From Streptomyces griseochromogenes (GTDB taxonomy: Bacteria; Actinomycetota; Actinomycetes; Streptomycetales; Streptomycetaceae): a DNA stretch of 64,000 nt. Position numbers and translations under genes: made by a program. The first letter of the stretch is position 1. Each line of letters begins with the position of its first letter. The stretch is taken from contig NZ_CP016279.1 in assembly GCF_001542625.1 (NCBI RefSeq), positions 4,712,001 through 4,776,000 of the forward strand. The letters run 5' to 3'. The notes beneath the pieces were generated by a model that was not told where the DNA came from, did not search any database, and saw nothing but the letters and a program-made list of their open reading frames with translations. Shown piece after piece: positions 52,756 to 62,246 of the stretch.

Positions 52756-52866
52756 ATGAACCGCCCCATCGCCGCGAGGGTGGACCGCCGCGTAACCGAG
52801 CCCATCCAACGCGTCACCGGCCTTCCCGCACGTACTTTCCGTGCCGTCATCGAAAGGGAGATGGAT
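52756..52866 (+). pseudogene. C-terminal relic of an NmrA-like oxidoreductase
   Basis: The short reading MNRPIAARVDRRVTEPI then QRVTGLPARTFRAVIERE resembles the C-terminal end of NAD(P)-binding NmrA-type proteins (pattern VDxRVTDxVxxxTGRPxRTF). Nothing recognisable as the Rossmann N-terminus precedes it, so the gene has lost most of its body. The assignment rests on about 35 residues. Confidence 0.4.
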
Positions 52867-53818
52867 GAAACAGTTGATGTTCCACGACGATCAGCAGTTC
52901 TGGTTCGAGACTCTGCGCAATCTCGGGCTGGCCGTCTACGGGGGCTCGGACGTCGGCGAAGTCGTCGCCACGGCCTCCCGGGTCACCTCCGGCGACCACG
53001 ACGGATGGCACGACGCCTGGCTGTCCACCGCCGAGCGCCTGGAGGCCGAGGCACACTCAAGCCGTCCCATCAGCGCCCGCGACGGACTCCTGCGCGCCTC
53101 CACCTACTACCGGGCGGCCGAGTTCTTCCTGCACGGCAACTCCGACGACCCGCGCATTGACCACGCCTACGAGCGCGGCGTCGCCTGTCTCCGTGACGCC
53201 ATCGCTCACCTTCCCGGCGTCACTCCCGTGGAAATCCCTTATGAGGGCACCGTGTTGCACGGCTACTTCGCATCGCACTGCTCGGCGTCAGTCTCGGCGG
53301 CTACCTCGCCCCTCGCGCCGCGGCCCATGAACGGCGCCTGGCCGCTGTCGTCGCCCTCGATGGTGTCTTCGACGCCGTCTCGGCCCTGACAGCGCACCTG
53401 CCGCTGCCGCACGACGAGGCGGTCCTGCGCGCGGCAGCCGCACGTGACGAGGAACTGGACCGGATGATCGCCGACGCCCGTGAACAGAGCCCGACGCCGC
53501 GCTGGGCCTGCGACCACGGCCGTTACGTCACGGGGACCCCGACCGACCGTGACTTCCTGGCCGCATACGCCCGCTACAACTTCAATGACGGAAGCGCCGA
53601 GAAGATAACCTGCCCCGTCCTTGTGTGCGAGGCGACCGCCGACCTGTTCTGCTCCGCCGACGAGGAGTCCGATCCGCGCAAGCTGTACCGGCATCTCATC
53701 AGCGCCGAAGAAGCTCCTCGGCTTCACCGAGGAGGAAGGCGGCGACGCCCACTGTCACCCCGGCGCCGTCCGCCTGGCGGCGGCGCGCATCTTCGACTGG
53801 CTCGACGAGACCGTCTGA
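52865..53818 (+). pseudogene. Decayed alpha/beta hydrolase (dipeptidyl-aminopeptidase-like)
   Basis: ATG 52865 follows GGGAG and begins MKQLMFHDDQQFWFETLRNLG, then GDHDGWHDAWLSTAERLEAEA, RASTYYRAAEFFLHGNSDDP and VTPVEIPYEGTVLHGYFASH, a family in which an N-terminal helical part precedes the hydrolase. At about 53278 roughly 250-300 bases are missing, and the reading resumes in another frame with GVSLGGYLAPRAAAHERRLA (nucleophile Ser). Near 53705 another shift is needed to reach LLGFTEEEGGDAHCHPGAV and FDWLDETV. Three disrupted parts in order make this a clear pseudogene. Confidence 0.75.
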
Positions 53819-53896
53819 AGCCGCGCTCCATCGCCCATTCGACCGATCGGCCGGAGTCGATGACGCGTAGGGCGAAGGTTCTGAACGGGACTTGAG

Positions 53897-53991
53897 CGGA
53901 GAGGGCAGGATTCGAACCTGCGCAGGCCTCCAAGGGCCCGACCTCGAGACGCACTCGCCGGTCCCCGATCAACCACTCCGGGCACCTCTCC
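53897..53991 (-). tRNA. tRNA-Ser-like gene with an abnormal anticodon arm
   Basis: Read on the minus strand, GGAGAGG pairs with CCTCTCC as the acceptor stem, CCCG/CGGG makes a D stem with GG in the loop, GCAGG-TTCGAAT-CCTGC makes a perfect T arm, and GGCC-CTTGGA-GGCC a long variable arm, as in tRNA-Ser. The anticodon arm is not standard: the region folds as GACC...CGAG-TGCGT-CTCG...GGTC, so no clear seven-base anticodon loop is formed, although CTCGA is present. The 95-base length is slightly long, and CCA is not encoded. It may be a degenerate tRNA or carry an insertion. Confidence 0.55.
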
Positions 53992-54184
53992 TCGCTCCCG
54001 GCGCCCCGGTCTCCCGCGGCGCCGTTCACGTGTACAACACTGACACCCCTGCCTGACACGGCGCTGACGCGCCTTGGTCGGACAGGGACCTGACCGGATC
54101 AGAAACAGCGGGAACCGAGTGGTCGCTGTCGCAGCCGTGCACAGGGACGTCGTCCCCGCAGCCCCTGATCAAACCGGAGTTTTC

Positions 54185-55486
54185 TCAGGCGGACGGAACC
54201 AGAGAGAAGACCACGCGCTTTCCAGTGGTGGTGTTCTCCCGCTCGTTGAGACCCCACAGGCGCCCGGACGACGGGGCGTAGGAGAGGTTCTGGGTCAGCG
54301 GCGGCGCGTGGGTGAGGACGTGCGGGGCCTCCCCGACCGCTGCGCGGTGGATGCAGTACGGCACATCGGAGTCGGTGGTGCCCGCGGTCTCGGGACACTC
54401 ACCGCTGAAGTAGTAGTACTGACCGTCCGTCGCGGCGCCCTGCACCTTCCAGATCGGCACGCTGTACACGGCGGACGCGGTGACCGTACCCGTGGTGTCG
54501 TCCTCGGTGTCGGTGTTCGGCAGAGCCGTGCTCGCGTTCAGCGGCCAGCGCATCAGCGGGCCGCCGCCGTGCTCCGCGATCTGCGTCGTGACCAGGGCAT
54601 CGGGCGTCGAACTACGGTCCAGGCTCAGCGAGGTCAGGCACGGCTCGATCGCGTTGCACGGGTCACCGGCGGAGCCGGTGAAGTAGGCGCCGACCATGGG
54701 CAGCGCCCAGTTGCTGTAGTGGGCCGAGGAGTTGCCGTTGCTCTCCACCCCGACCGAAGCGGAGCCGGTGTCGCTCATCTTCCACAGATGCCGCAGGTCG
54801 TAGACCTGGATCTGGTGCCCGGTGGCGACGAACAGCTTGTTGCCGTACCAGGTGACGCCGTCGGCGTGGCCACTCAGCACGTCCGTCTGCGGCATGTCGC
54901 CCGCTCCGCCCACCGCGCGGAAGGTGGCGCTGGAGCTGCTGGTCGAGTACGGGTCCACCAGCAGCACGTGCTGGTACGTGACCGAGGTGCCGGTCGACTC
55001 GGCGATGGTGATCCGCGCGTAGTCGTTGTTCGTGTAGTGCCAGGAAGCGATGTACAGGTAGTGGCCGTTCCACGTCCCCCCGGGCTGCGCGTCATGCGAG
55101 CCGGTCAGCCCCTGGGGCGTCCATACCGAGGACGTGTCGTCGGTCTGGTTCCAGCAGAAGCCGTCGTACTTGAGCGAACCGTCGAGGTTCGTGTTGTGGC
55201 ACAGTGCCGGCCGGCCCGCGTGGCCGCCGTCGGCGAGGATCTGTTCGGGCGAGGTGCGCACGGAGACGCTGCCCGACGCCTCTATGTTGCGGATCGCCTC
55301 GCCACGCTTTCCGAAATCCCCCGCACGCATCGTGTATTCGCCGGGGTGAACTGTCACCGGTGCCAGCACCGACGCGGCGGCCGCCGGATGAGCCACCGAC
55401 AACGTGACGGCGGAGAGCAGCAGGGCCAGAAACGCACCTGCGGCCCCGCTCCACCGGCGACTCGTCAAGAACATGCGTTTGGTCAT
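54185..55486 (-). CDS. Secreted protein of unknown function, probably beta-propeller-like
   Basis: The 433-residue product has a signal peptide (RRWSGAAGAFLALLLSAVTL, cleavage near HPAAAA-S). The mature part shows repeated beta-type segments such as YLYIASWHYTNNDYARITIAE, VTWYGNKLFVATGHQIQVYDLRHLW, LMRWPLN and LSYAPSSGRLWGLNE, as in propeller proteins. Three Cys pairs fit extracellular folding (LCHNTN/GFCWNQ, PCNAIEPC, ECPET/YCIH). ATG 55486 was chosen because the signal peptide starts there; the frame upstream has no ribosome site. It stands alone. No enzymatic motif is visible. Confidence 0.75.
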   Translation of the reverse strand: MTKRMFLTSRRWSGAAGAFLALLLSAVTLSVAHPAAAASVLAPVTVHPGEYTMRAGDFGKRGEAIRNIEASGSVSVRTSPEQILADGGHAGRPALCHNTNLDGSLKYDGFCWNQTDDTSSVWTPQGLTGSHDAQPGGTWNGHYLYIASWHYTNNDYARITIAESTGTSVTYQHVLLVDPYSTSSSSATFRAVGGAGDMPQTDVLSGHADGVTWYGNKLFVATGHQIQVYDLRHLWKMSDTGSASVGVESNGNSSAHYSNWALPMVGAYFTGSAGDPCNAIEPCLTSLSLDRSSTPDALVTTQIAEHGGGPLMRWPLNASTALPNTDTEDDTTGTVTASAVYSVPIWKVQGAATDGQYYYFSGECPETAGTTDSDVPYCIHRAAVGEAPHVLTHAPPLTQNLSYAPSSGRLWGLNERENTTTGKRVVFSLVPSA

Positions 55487-55744
55487 GTCGGCCGACGCTA
55501 CCTCACCCCTCCACAGCCGACACTCAGGGATACGGGCCCACGCCGCACACCTGACGACAGCTTTTGACGTCAGACGGACGCGAGTTGGCGCCGCGTGGTG
55601 GTTGGTTCGAGGAGTCATCGGGAGGCTGCTTCGTACGTGTCGACGCCGGTGAGTGCGCGGTGAGCCGGCGGTGAGGGGGCCGGCGGAAGGTGGACCCATC
55701 GCCGGTTCCGGCAGTGGAACCGGCCCCGATCAAGGGAGTCGACG

Positions 55745-56515
55745 ATGGGTGCTCTGACCGGTAAGACGGCGCTGGTGACGGGCGGTTCGCGGGGGATCGG
55801 GCGGGCGGTGGCGCTGCGGTTGGCCGCCGACGGTGCGCTGGTCGCCGTGCACTACGGGGAGAACGCGGAGGCGGCCGCAGAGACCGTGGCTCTGATCGAG
55901 AAGGCCGGCGGACAGGCCTTCGACGTCCGCGCTCGGTTCGGCACCGCCGGCGCCGTGGACGCGCTGTTCGAGCGGCTGGCCGACGGACTGGGCGGCCGTG
56001 GGCTGGATGTTCTCGTGAACAACGCGGGGATCGCCTCCACCCACTCGATCGCCGACGTCACCGAGGAGGAGTGGGAGAGGCTGCTCGCGGTCAACGTCAC
56101 CACCCCGTTCTTCGTGATCCGGAGTGCGCTGCCGCTGCTCAACGACGGCGGGCGCATCGTCAACATGGGTTCCACCGCCAGCCGGTTCGCCGTCTCCACC
56201 CAGATCGGCTACACCGTCACCAAGGCCGCCCTGGAGTCGCTGGCCCCGTCGCTGGCGAACGAACTCGGACGCCGGAGCATCACCGTGAACACGGTCGCGC
56301 CGGGCGCGGTGCGCACCGACCTCACCGCGGACTACACGTCGATCCCTGAGGTGGTCGCCGGCTTGGAGGCGATCACCGCCCTGGGGCGGCTCGGCCAGCC
56401 GGAGGACGTGGCCGATGTCGTCGGCTTCCTGGCGGGTCCGCAGGGCCGCTGGGTCACCGGGCAGACCATCGATGTGTCCGGCGGCACCTGGCTCGGGCCC
56501 ATCGCGGCAGGGTGA
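55745..56515 (+). CDS. SDR-family oxidoreductase (FabG-like)
   Basis: The 256-residue protein is a classical short-chain dehydrogenase: TALVTGGSRGIGRAVALRLA (NAD(P) site, residues 8-27), DVLVNNAGIAS, IVNMGSTAS with the Ser, and the catalytic YTVTK in TQIGYTVTKAALESLA, then PGAVRTDLTADY and the C-terminal GQTIDVSGGTWLG. ATG 55745 follows AAGGGAG. It is 39 bases upstream of the AfsR/BTAD-type regulator gene in the same direction, so the two may form one transcript. Substrate unknown. Confidence 0.9.
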   Translation: MGALTGKTALVTGGSRGIGRAVALRLAADGALVAVHYGENAEAAAETVALIEKAGGQAFDVRARFGTAGAVDALFERLADGLGGRGLDVLVNNAGIASTHSIADVTEEEWERLLAVNVTTPFFVIRSALPLLNDGGRIVNMGSTASRFAVSTQIGYTVTKAALESLAPSLANELGRRSITVNTVAPGAVRTDLTADYTSIPEVVAGLEAITALGRLGQPEDVADVVGFLAGPQGRWVTGQTIDVSGGTWLGPIAAG

Positions 56516-56554
56516 GCGTCCCAACTGTCGTACCTCACCTGCATAATCGGCCGC

Positions 56555-59443
56555 ATGCGCTTTGGAATCCTCGGCGAGACGCAGATGTGGGGCGACGACG
56601 GCACGCCGGTGCCGCTCGGCGGCCCCGCCCGCCGGGCCCTGCTCACCCTGCTGCTGATCCGGCCCGGAGAGGCCGTCCCGGCCGACCGGCTGGCGGAAGG
56701 CGCGGGCCCGGACGGCGCCCCGTCCGCGCACGCGCTGCAGTCACAGGTGTCCCGACTGCGTACGGCGCTCGCCGGGGCGGCCGTGATCGAGCGGACCGGG
56801 GCGGGTTACCGCCTCCTCGCCGACACGGACGACGTGGACGCGGGCCGCTTCGAGCGCCTGGCCGCCGAGGGCCGGGTCGCGCTGCGGGAGGGCGACGCCG
56901 AGCGGGCCGTGACGGCGCTGCGCGCGGCACTTCAGCTGTGGCGGGGTCCCGCGCTCGCCGACCTCGCTGACGTCGAGCAGGGCGGCGCCCCCGCCGTTCG
57001 GCTGGAGGAACTGCGGCTGACGGCCCTTGAGCACCGCATCGAGGCCGAGCTGCTGCTCGGCGAACACCGCGCACTCGTACCGGAGTTGCGGGAACTCGTA
57101 GGTCGGCATCCACTGCGGGAGCGGGTCGCCGCCTTGTTGATCCGGGCCCTGTTCGCCGACGGCGGCCACGCCGAGGCGCTGCTGGTGTACGAGCAGGTAC
57201 GCCGGCATCTCGCGGAGGAGCTGGGCACGGACCCGTCGGCGGAACTCGGCGCCCTGCACAGGGAGTTGCTGGCCGCAGACTCTGTGCCCGTCCCCGCTGC
57301 GCCACCCGCCCCGCTGACGGCGTTCGTCGGCCGCTCCGGTGAGGTCGCCGATGTGACCGGCCTGCTGCGCGTGGCCCGCCTGGTGACGCTGACCGGGCCG
57401 GGCGGGGTCGGTAAGACCCGGCTCGCCGCCGAGATCACCGCCGCCGCGGACGACGAGGTGTGCTTCGTGGAACTCGGCCCGCTGCGCGACCCGCGCGTCC
57501 TGCCGCAGACCCTGCTCGGCGCGCTCGGGCTGCGCGAGCGGGGACTGCACGCCGGCGACGCCGGCGGCCAGGGCGCACTCGACCGGTTGACGGCCGCCCT
57601 GTCCGGCCGGACGTTGCTGCTGGTCCTCGACAACTGCGAGCACCTGGTGGAGGAGGCCGCCGTCCTCGCGGCCCGGCTGCTCACCACCAGCCCGGGGCTG
57701 CGCGTGCTGGCGACGAGCCGCGAGCCGCTCGGGGTCATCGGCGAGCACCTGCACACCGTACGGCCACTGGACGACGCGGCGGCCGCCGAACTGTTCACCG
57801 ACCGGGCCCGAGCGGTACGGCGCGCCTTCGTGCCCGATCCGGAGGCGGTGCGCAGGGTCTGCGCGGCACTGGACAACCTGCCGCTCGCCATCGAACTGGC
57901 CGCGGCCCGGCTGCGCACGCTGAGCCTGGGAGAGCTGGCCGACCGGTTGCACGACCGGCTCGGCGTGGCCGCACGGGGCAGCCGCGCGGCAGACATCAGA
58001 CACCGGACCCTGCGATCGGTCGTCGCCTGGAGCTGGGACCTGCTGGATGTGCGGGAGCAGCAGGCGGCCCGGCGGTTCTCCGTGTTCGCGGCAGGCGCGA
58101 CCACGGACACCGCGTGCCAGGTGTGCGGCACCGACGAGGACACCCTGGCGGCGCTGGCCGACAAGTCCCTGTTGGAGCGGTCGGCGGGGCGCTACCGCAT
58201 GCTGTCCACGATCCGCGCCTACGCCGCCGAACGCCTCGACGAGGCGGGGGAGGAGAGTGGCACGAACGCCTCCCACACCCGTGCCGTGCTCGAAATCCTC
58301 CGTAGGACCGAGCCGTTGCTGCGAGACCGCCACCAACTCCTCTGGATGGAAGCCCTGTCGGCGGAGCAGGCCGAGCTGCTGGCTGCCGTGCGCCGTGCGG
58401 TCGGCGCGGGTGAGTGGCGGACCGCGCTGGAACTGCTCGGCGCGGCCTCGACGTACTTGTGGATCCGGGGCGCCGCCGACACCTTCGCCGTCCAGGCCGA
58501 CGCCGTACTGGACACCCTGGGAGACGACGTGCCGGACGGGCTGGGCGAGGAGTACGCACTGTGCGTGCTGCTGGCCGCGTCCGGGCCGAACGGACGGCAG
58601 GCCTGGCGCCGTCACCGGAAGACCGCGGAGCGGGCGCTGACCGCGGCCTGGTCGGGGACGGACCCCGGCCGGTGGCCGGCCGGGCTGCTGCCGTGGATGA
58701 TGCACCAGGCGAGCGACGGCGACGCGCGCGCCGCCCACGCCCTCGTCTCCGCCCAGCGGGACCGTCCCGACCCCTGGACCAGGGCGGCCGCGCACTATGT
58801 CGCCGCCTATGGCCCGCTCGGCGACGGCGACCTCACCGCCGCCGAACAGGGCTTCCGGACGGCGGCCGCGGGGTTCCGGGCGCTGGGCGAGCGCTGGGGC
58901 GCCGCACTGGTCCTGGACGGGCTGGCCGGCCTCGCCGGTGAGCGCGGCGCTCACGCGGAGGCGGCCGCGCTCATCGACGACGCGCTCGGCCTCGCCGAGG
59001 AGCTGGGCGCCCTGGAGGACTGCGCCGATCTCCTGGTCAACCGCGGTGACCTGAGAGCGGCGGCCGACCCGGAGGCGGCCGGTTGTGACTACGCCCGGGC
59101 CGCGGAGTACGCCTGCCGGGCCGGCAGCGAGCGTGCTCTGGCGGCGGCCCGGCGGGGGCTCGCGGACATCGCGCTGCTCGACGGTGACACGGCCACGGCG
59201 CGGGAGCTCTACACCCGGGCCCTGGAACGGCTCGACCCGCACTGGGTCAAGGGCGTCGGCAACCGCGTCCGCACGCTGGCCGGGCTCGCCGGCATCGCCC
59301 TGGCGGACGGGGACCCGGCCGGGGCCAGGGCCCTCTATCGGGAGGCGGCCCGGTCGGCGGTCCTGCCGGGCCACGAACTGCCCGAATCACTACGTCTGTT
59401 GGGCCTGCCGGACGCGATGGTGGAGGCGGTGAGCAAGCATTGA
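56555..59443 (+). CDS. AfsR/BTAD-type regulator with NB-ARC-like ATPase
   Basis: The 962-residue protein has an OmpR-type DNA-binding domain (MRFGILGETQMWGDDG, then RALLTLLLIRPGEAVPADRL and LQSQVSRLRTAL), a bacterial transcriptional activation domain (RFERLAAEGRVALREGDAER to LEELGTDPSAELGALHREL, about residues 95-245), an ATPase domain with Walker A (TLTGPGGVGKTRLAAEI near 285) and VLDNCEHLVEEAA, and a C-terminal TPR-like helical region (from about 600). This is the AfsR-like layout without a pathway-specific SARP form. ATG 56555 is the start of the domain. It may control the SDR gene or a secondary pathway. Confidence 0.88.
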   Translation: MRFGILGETQMWGDDGTPVPLGGPARRALLTLLLIRPGEAVPADRLAEGAGPDGAPSAHALQSQVSRLRTALAGAAVIERTGAGYRLLADTDDVDAGRFERLAAEGRVALREGDAERAVTALRAALQLWRGPALADLADVEQGGAPAVRLEELRLTALEHRIEAELLLGEHRALVPELRELVGRHPLRERVAALLIRALFADGGHAEALLVYEQVRRHLAEELGTDPSAELGALHRELLAADSVPVPAAPPAPLTAFVGRSGEVADVTGLLRVARLVTLTGPGGVGKTRLAAEITAAADDEVCFVELGPLRDPRVLPQTLLGALGLRERGLHAGDAGGQGALDRLTAALSGRTLLLVLDNCEHLVEEAAVLAARLLTTSPGLRVLATSREPLGVIGEHLHTVRPLDDAAAAELFTDRARAVRRAFVPDPEAVRRVCAALDNLPLAIELAAARLRTLSLGELADRLHDRLGVAARGSRAADIRHRTLRSVVAWSWDLLDVREQQAARRFSVFAAGATTDTACQVCGTDEDTLAALADKSLLERSAGRYRMLSTIRAYAAERLDEAGEESGTNASHTRAVLEILRRTEPLLRDRHQLLWMEALSAEQAELLAAVRRAVGAGEWRTALELLGAASTYLWIRGAADTFAVQADAVLDTLGDDVPDGLGEEYALCVLLAASGPNGRQAWRRHRKTAERALTAAWSGTDPGRWPAGLLPWMMHQASDGDARAAHALVSAQRDRPDPWTRAAAHYVAAYGPLGDGDLTAAEQGFRTAAAGFRALGERWGAALVLDGLAGLAGERGAHAEAAALIDDALGLAEELGALEDCADLLVNRGDLRAAADPEAAGCDYARAAEYACRAGSERALAAARRGLADIALLDGDTATARELYTRALERLDPHWVKGVGNRVRTLAGLAGIALADGDPAGARALYREAARSAVLPGHELPESLRLLGLPDAMVEAVSKH

Positions 59444-59481
59444 GCGGCCGGTGAGCGCTCGGGTGGCGCAGGCTCGGGGAC

Positions 59482-60105
59482 ATGACGAACCACGACACCC
59501 CGAAGAACCTCGGCATCCACCTCTCCGGCGCCTCCGTCGCGGCCCCCACGTTCGCCTACTGGCTGGTCCACCACGGCTTCCGCCCGACCACGGTGGAAGG
59601 CGCCCCCGCCCCACGAGGGCGTCGGAGTCGGCACCGCCCGGCAGACCGAGAGATGCGTGACCACGGCGTCGATCCGCGCACCCGCGGCGCCCGGCTGGGC
59701 GAGCAACTGGCCGCGCTCAGGGAGATCTGGACCAAGGACGAGGCCGAGTTCCACGGGGAGCACATCGACTTCGACCCGGTCTACTCCTGGCCGAAGCCGG
59801 TGCGGACGCCCCCGATCCATCACGGCGGTGACGGGTCCCGCGTGCTGGCCAGGGTCCGGACGTACGGCGACGTGTGGATGCCCTCGGCCGTCGCGGACCC
59901 GACCGATGTCCCGGCCCGGCCGGCCGCGGCCGACGGTCTACCGGTGTCGGTCCACAACGTCCCGGGCGCCGACGAGCGCCTCATCGACGTCTATGGGGAG
60001 GCCGGCGTCGAACGACTGACCCTCTTCATCGACGAGTTCCCCGAAGCCCAGATCCTCCCCGGGCTGGACGACCTGGCGAAACTCATCGAGCGCTGTCCCG
60101 GCTGA
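59482..60105 (+). pseudogene. Truncated LLM-class (luciferase-like, F420-type) oxidoreductase
   Basis: The reading from ATG 59482 has an unrelated-looking N-terminus (NLGIHLSGASVAAPTFAYWL), but from about residue 56 it matches the second half of LLM-class flavin/F420 enzymes: EMRDHGVDPRTRGARLGEQLAALREIWTKDEAEF (in pieces), DPVYSWPKPVRTPPIHHGGDG, then VADPTDVPAR and ERLIDVYGEAGVERLTLFID. The TIM-barrel N-terminal half, about 80-90 residues, is missing. Another frame near 59615 reads GVGVGTARQTE, a leftover of the lost part. I therefore call it a pseudogene. Confidence 0.6.
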
Positions 60106-60459
60106 AACCGCAGGTCAGGCGAGATCGGCTGGCACGCCGCGGGCGAGGCCCGGCCCGGCACATGCAATGCCGCGGCATCTGGTGCAGGCTGGCACTGGAG
60201 GAAGCGTGCTCCCCGGGTGCGCCGACACGTATGACTGCCTGTCCGCCCGGCGCCGTCTGAACCGCGGCTCGGGAAAACGAGCCCCGACCGAGGGCGGATG
60301 GGTCCCCCTCTGTGCACGTCGCACGCGGACACGGGTACGCCCGACTCGCTGCGAGCCGCGCCGAGCCTGGCTGAGCGGAGCCGAGCTGAGCGATCGAGGG
60401 AGCAGAACTTGTTGCCGGCGCCTGGCCGGCACGGCAGGCGCCGCCAGGAGGGAAGCGCG
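60106..60459. other. Intergenic region with a hairpin before the next ribosome site
   Basis: No gene is supported in these 354 bases. GGCGCCTG and CAGGCGCC (60417-60442) form an eight-base stem ending five bases before the AGGAGGGA ribosome site of the SDR gene at 60460, and could influence its translation. The GAGC-rich tract at 60350-60400 is mildly repetitive. Confidence 0.4.
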
Positions 60460-61146
60460 ATGGAGATCAAAGGATCGGTCGCCCTGGTGACGGGGGCCAA
60501 TCGCGGCATCGGCCGCGCGTTCGCCCGCGCGCTGATCGACCACGGAGCGGCCAAGGTCTACGCCGCTGTCCGCGATCCGGCGACCGTGAGCGACGAGGAC
60601 GTCACTCCGCTGCGTCTGGACGTCACAAAGCCCGATGAGGTCGCCGAGGCAGCCGCGGTCGCGGACGACGTCACCATAGTGATCAACAACGCTGCTGTCG
60701 GCGGTTTCGACACCGAGCTCCTGACAGGCTCACTCGACGGCGCGCGCGAGGCGATGGAGACCAACTACTTCGGCACCTGGGCCGTCTCACGTGCCTTCGC
60801 CCCTGTCCTGGCCCGCAACGGAGGCGGCGCACTGGTGAACATGCTGTCCGTGGCCTCCTGGGCCTCGCGGCCGGACTACCCCGGGTACGCGGCTTCCAAG
60901 TCGGCCCAGTGGTCGTTGACGGGCGCCCTGCGGCAAGCCCTGCGCGAACAGGGGACCCTTGTGATCGGCGTCCACGCCGGTTTCGTGGAGACAGATCTCA
61001 GTTCCTTCACGGACGCACCGAAGATCACCGCCGCCGACGTCGCCGAGCAGACCATGGAAGCCCTCGCGAACGACCGCGTCGAGGTCCTCACCGACGAACG
61101 GACCAGGCAGGTCAAGCACGCTTTGTCGCAACCGCCCGAGGGGTGA
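60460..61146 (+). CDS. SDR-family oxidoreductase
   Basis: The 228-residue protein has SVALVTGANRGIGRAFARALI (cofactor site), LRLDVTKPDEVAEAAAV, VIVINNAAVGGFDTELL-like sequence (NNAA motif), LVNMLSVASWASRPDYPGYAASKSAQWSL with catalytic Ser, Tyr and Lys (YAASK), and GVHAGFVETDL. It lacks the long C-terminus of larger members. ATG 60460 has a strong AGGAGGGA. A second, atypical SDR gene follows 106 bases later in the same direction. Substrate unknown. Confidence 0.9.
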   Translation: MEIKGSVALVTGANRGIGRAFARALIDHGAAKVYAAVRDPATVSDEDVTPLRLDVTKPDEVAEAAAVADDVTIVINNAAVGGFDTELLTGSLDGAREAMETNYFGTWAVSRAFAPVLARNGGGALVNMLSVASWASRPDYPGYAASKSAQWSLTGALRQALREQGTLVIGVHAGFVETDLSSFTDAPKITAADVAEQTMEALANDRVEVLTDERTRQVKHALSQPPEG

Positions 61147-61252
61147 GAAGAAGCCGGCCTCATCGGAAAGTGACTCATCGCCAAGGACGCATCCCGGCCG
61201 CTCCGGGCGGCCGCGGCAGAGCAGGATCCATGAGTACGGCCGAGGAGGATCC

Positions 61253-62011
61253 ATGAGTTCTGAGCCATCGGCGGCGCACAGCCCCCGCGACCCGGCTCTG
61301 CTCGGACAGACCCTCGTCGTGATCGGCGGGAGCGCGGGTATCGGGCTGGCGACCGCCAGGCACGCCCGTGCCGAAGGCGCGAGAGCGATCCTCACCGGAC
61401 GGGACCCCGAACGGCTGCGCGCCGCGGCAGCCGAGGTCGAAGCGCTCAGCACGGCCGCCTTCGACGCCGACGACCCGGCACGGTTGCAGCGGTTCTTCCA
61501 GGAGCTGCCCAGGCCGGTCGACCATGTGATGGTGACGGCCGGACACCCGTCCTACGGGCGTCTGCTGGACATGGACTCCGATCAGGCGCGCCGGGCGATC
61601 AGCGGCCACATGGTGCTCGCGCTGGAGGTCGCGCGCCACGCCGCCGGTACGGTACGACCGGGCGGCACGCTGCTGCTCATGGGCGGCACGGGCGCCCGGC
61701 GGATCCGGGCCGGACTCGGGATCGCGCCCGCGGCCACCGCGGCGATGCCCGCGCTCACCGCCAGTCTCGCGCTCGAGCTCGCACCGGTCCGGGTCAACCT
61801 GATCGCCGCCGGCTTCGTGGACACGCCGTTGTCGGCCAGGCTTCTCGGCGACGGACTCGACGCGCGTCGCGAGGAACTGCGCACCACACTGCCGATCGGC
61901 CGCGTCGTCGAACCGGCCGACGTCGCGGCGCTCGCCGTTCACATCATGACCAACACGGCACTCACCGGTGCGACCTACGACATCGACGGCGGCCAGCAAC
62001 TCGTCGGCTGA
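61253..62011 (+). CDS. Atypical SDR-fold protein without catalytic Tyr/Lys
   Basis: The 252-residue protein has an SDR cofactor site (TLVVIGGSAGIGLATARHA), VDHVMVTAGHPSYG in place of NNAG, and a typical C-terminus (INTxxx region PVRVNLIAAGFVDTPLSARL and YDIDGGQQLVG). Where YxxxK is expected the sequence is GIAPAATAAMPALTASLALE, so both catalytic residues are absent. It may bind NAD(P) as a regulator or use another mechanism. ATG 61253 follows GAGGAGG; the 13-base block GGATCCATGAGT occurs twice here, but only the second copy leads into this frame. It follows a normal SDR gene. Confidence 0.8.
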   Translation: MSSEPSAAHSPRDPALLGQTLVVIGGSAGIGLATARHARAEGARAILTGRDPERLRAAAAEVEALSTAAFDADDPARLQRFFQELPRPVDHVMVTAGHPSYGRLLDMDSDQARRAISGHMVLALEVARHAAGTVRPGGTLLLMGGTGARRIRAGLGIAPAATAAMPALTASLALELAPVRVNLIAAGFVDTPLSARLLGDGLDARREELRTTLPIGRVVEPADVAALAVHIMTNTALTGATYDIDGGQQLVG

Positions 62012-62246
62012 GGGCAGCGGTCACGGTGTCACGTCGATCCAGCAGCCGGACGTCACCAGGGGACAGCCGGCCTTCCTTCCCCCGGGAGCCGTCGATCCGG
62101 GACCGTCCGGCTGTTACAAGACAGGGACAAACCCACGATGAACGCCTGCCACCGGGGTGACGTCGTTTCTAGTGACTACGCCAATCGACATGTACGTCGC
62201 CTTTGGCGCGAAAAGGTTTCTCACCTCAGAAAGGGACAGATCTGTG

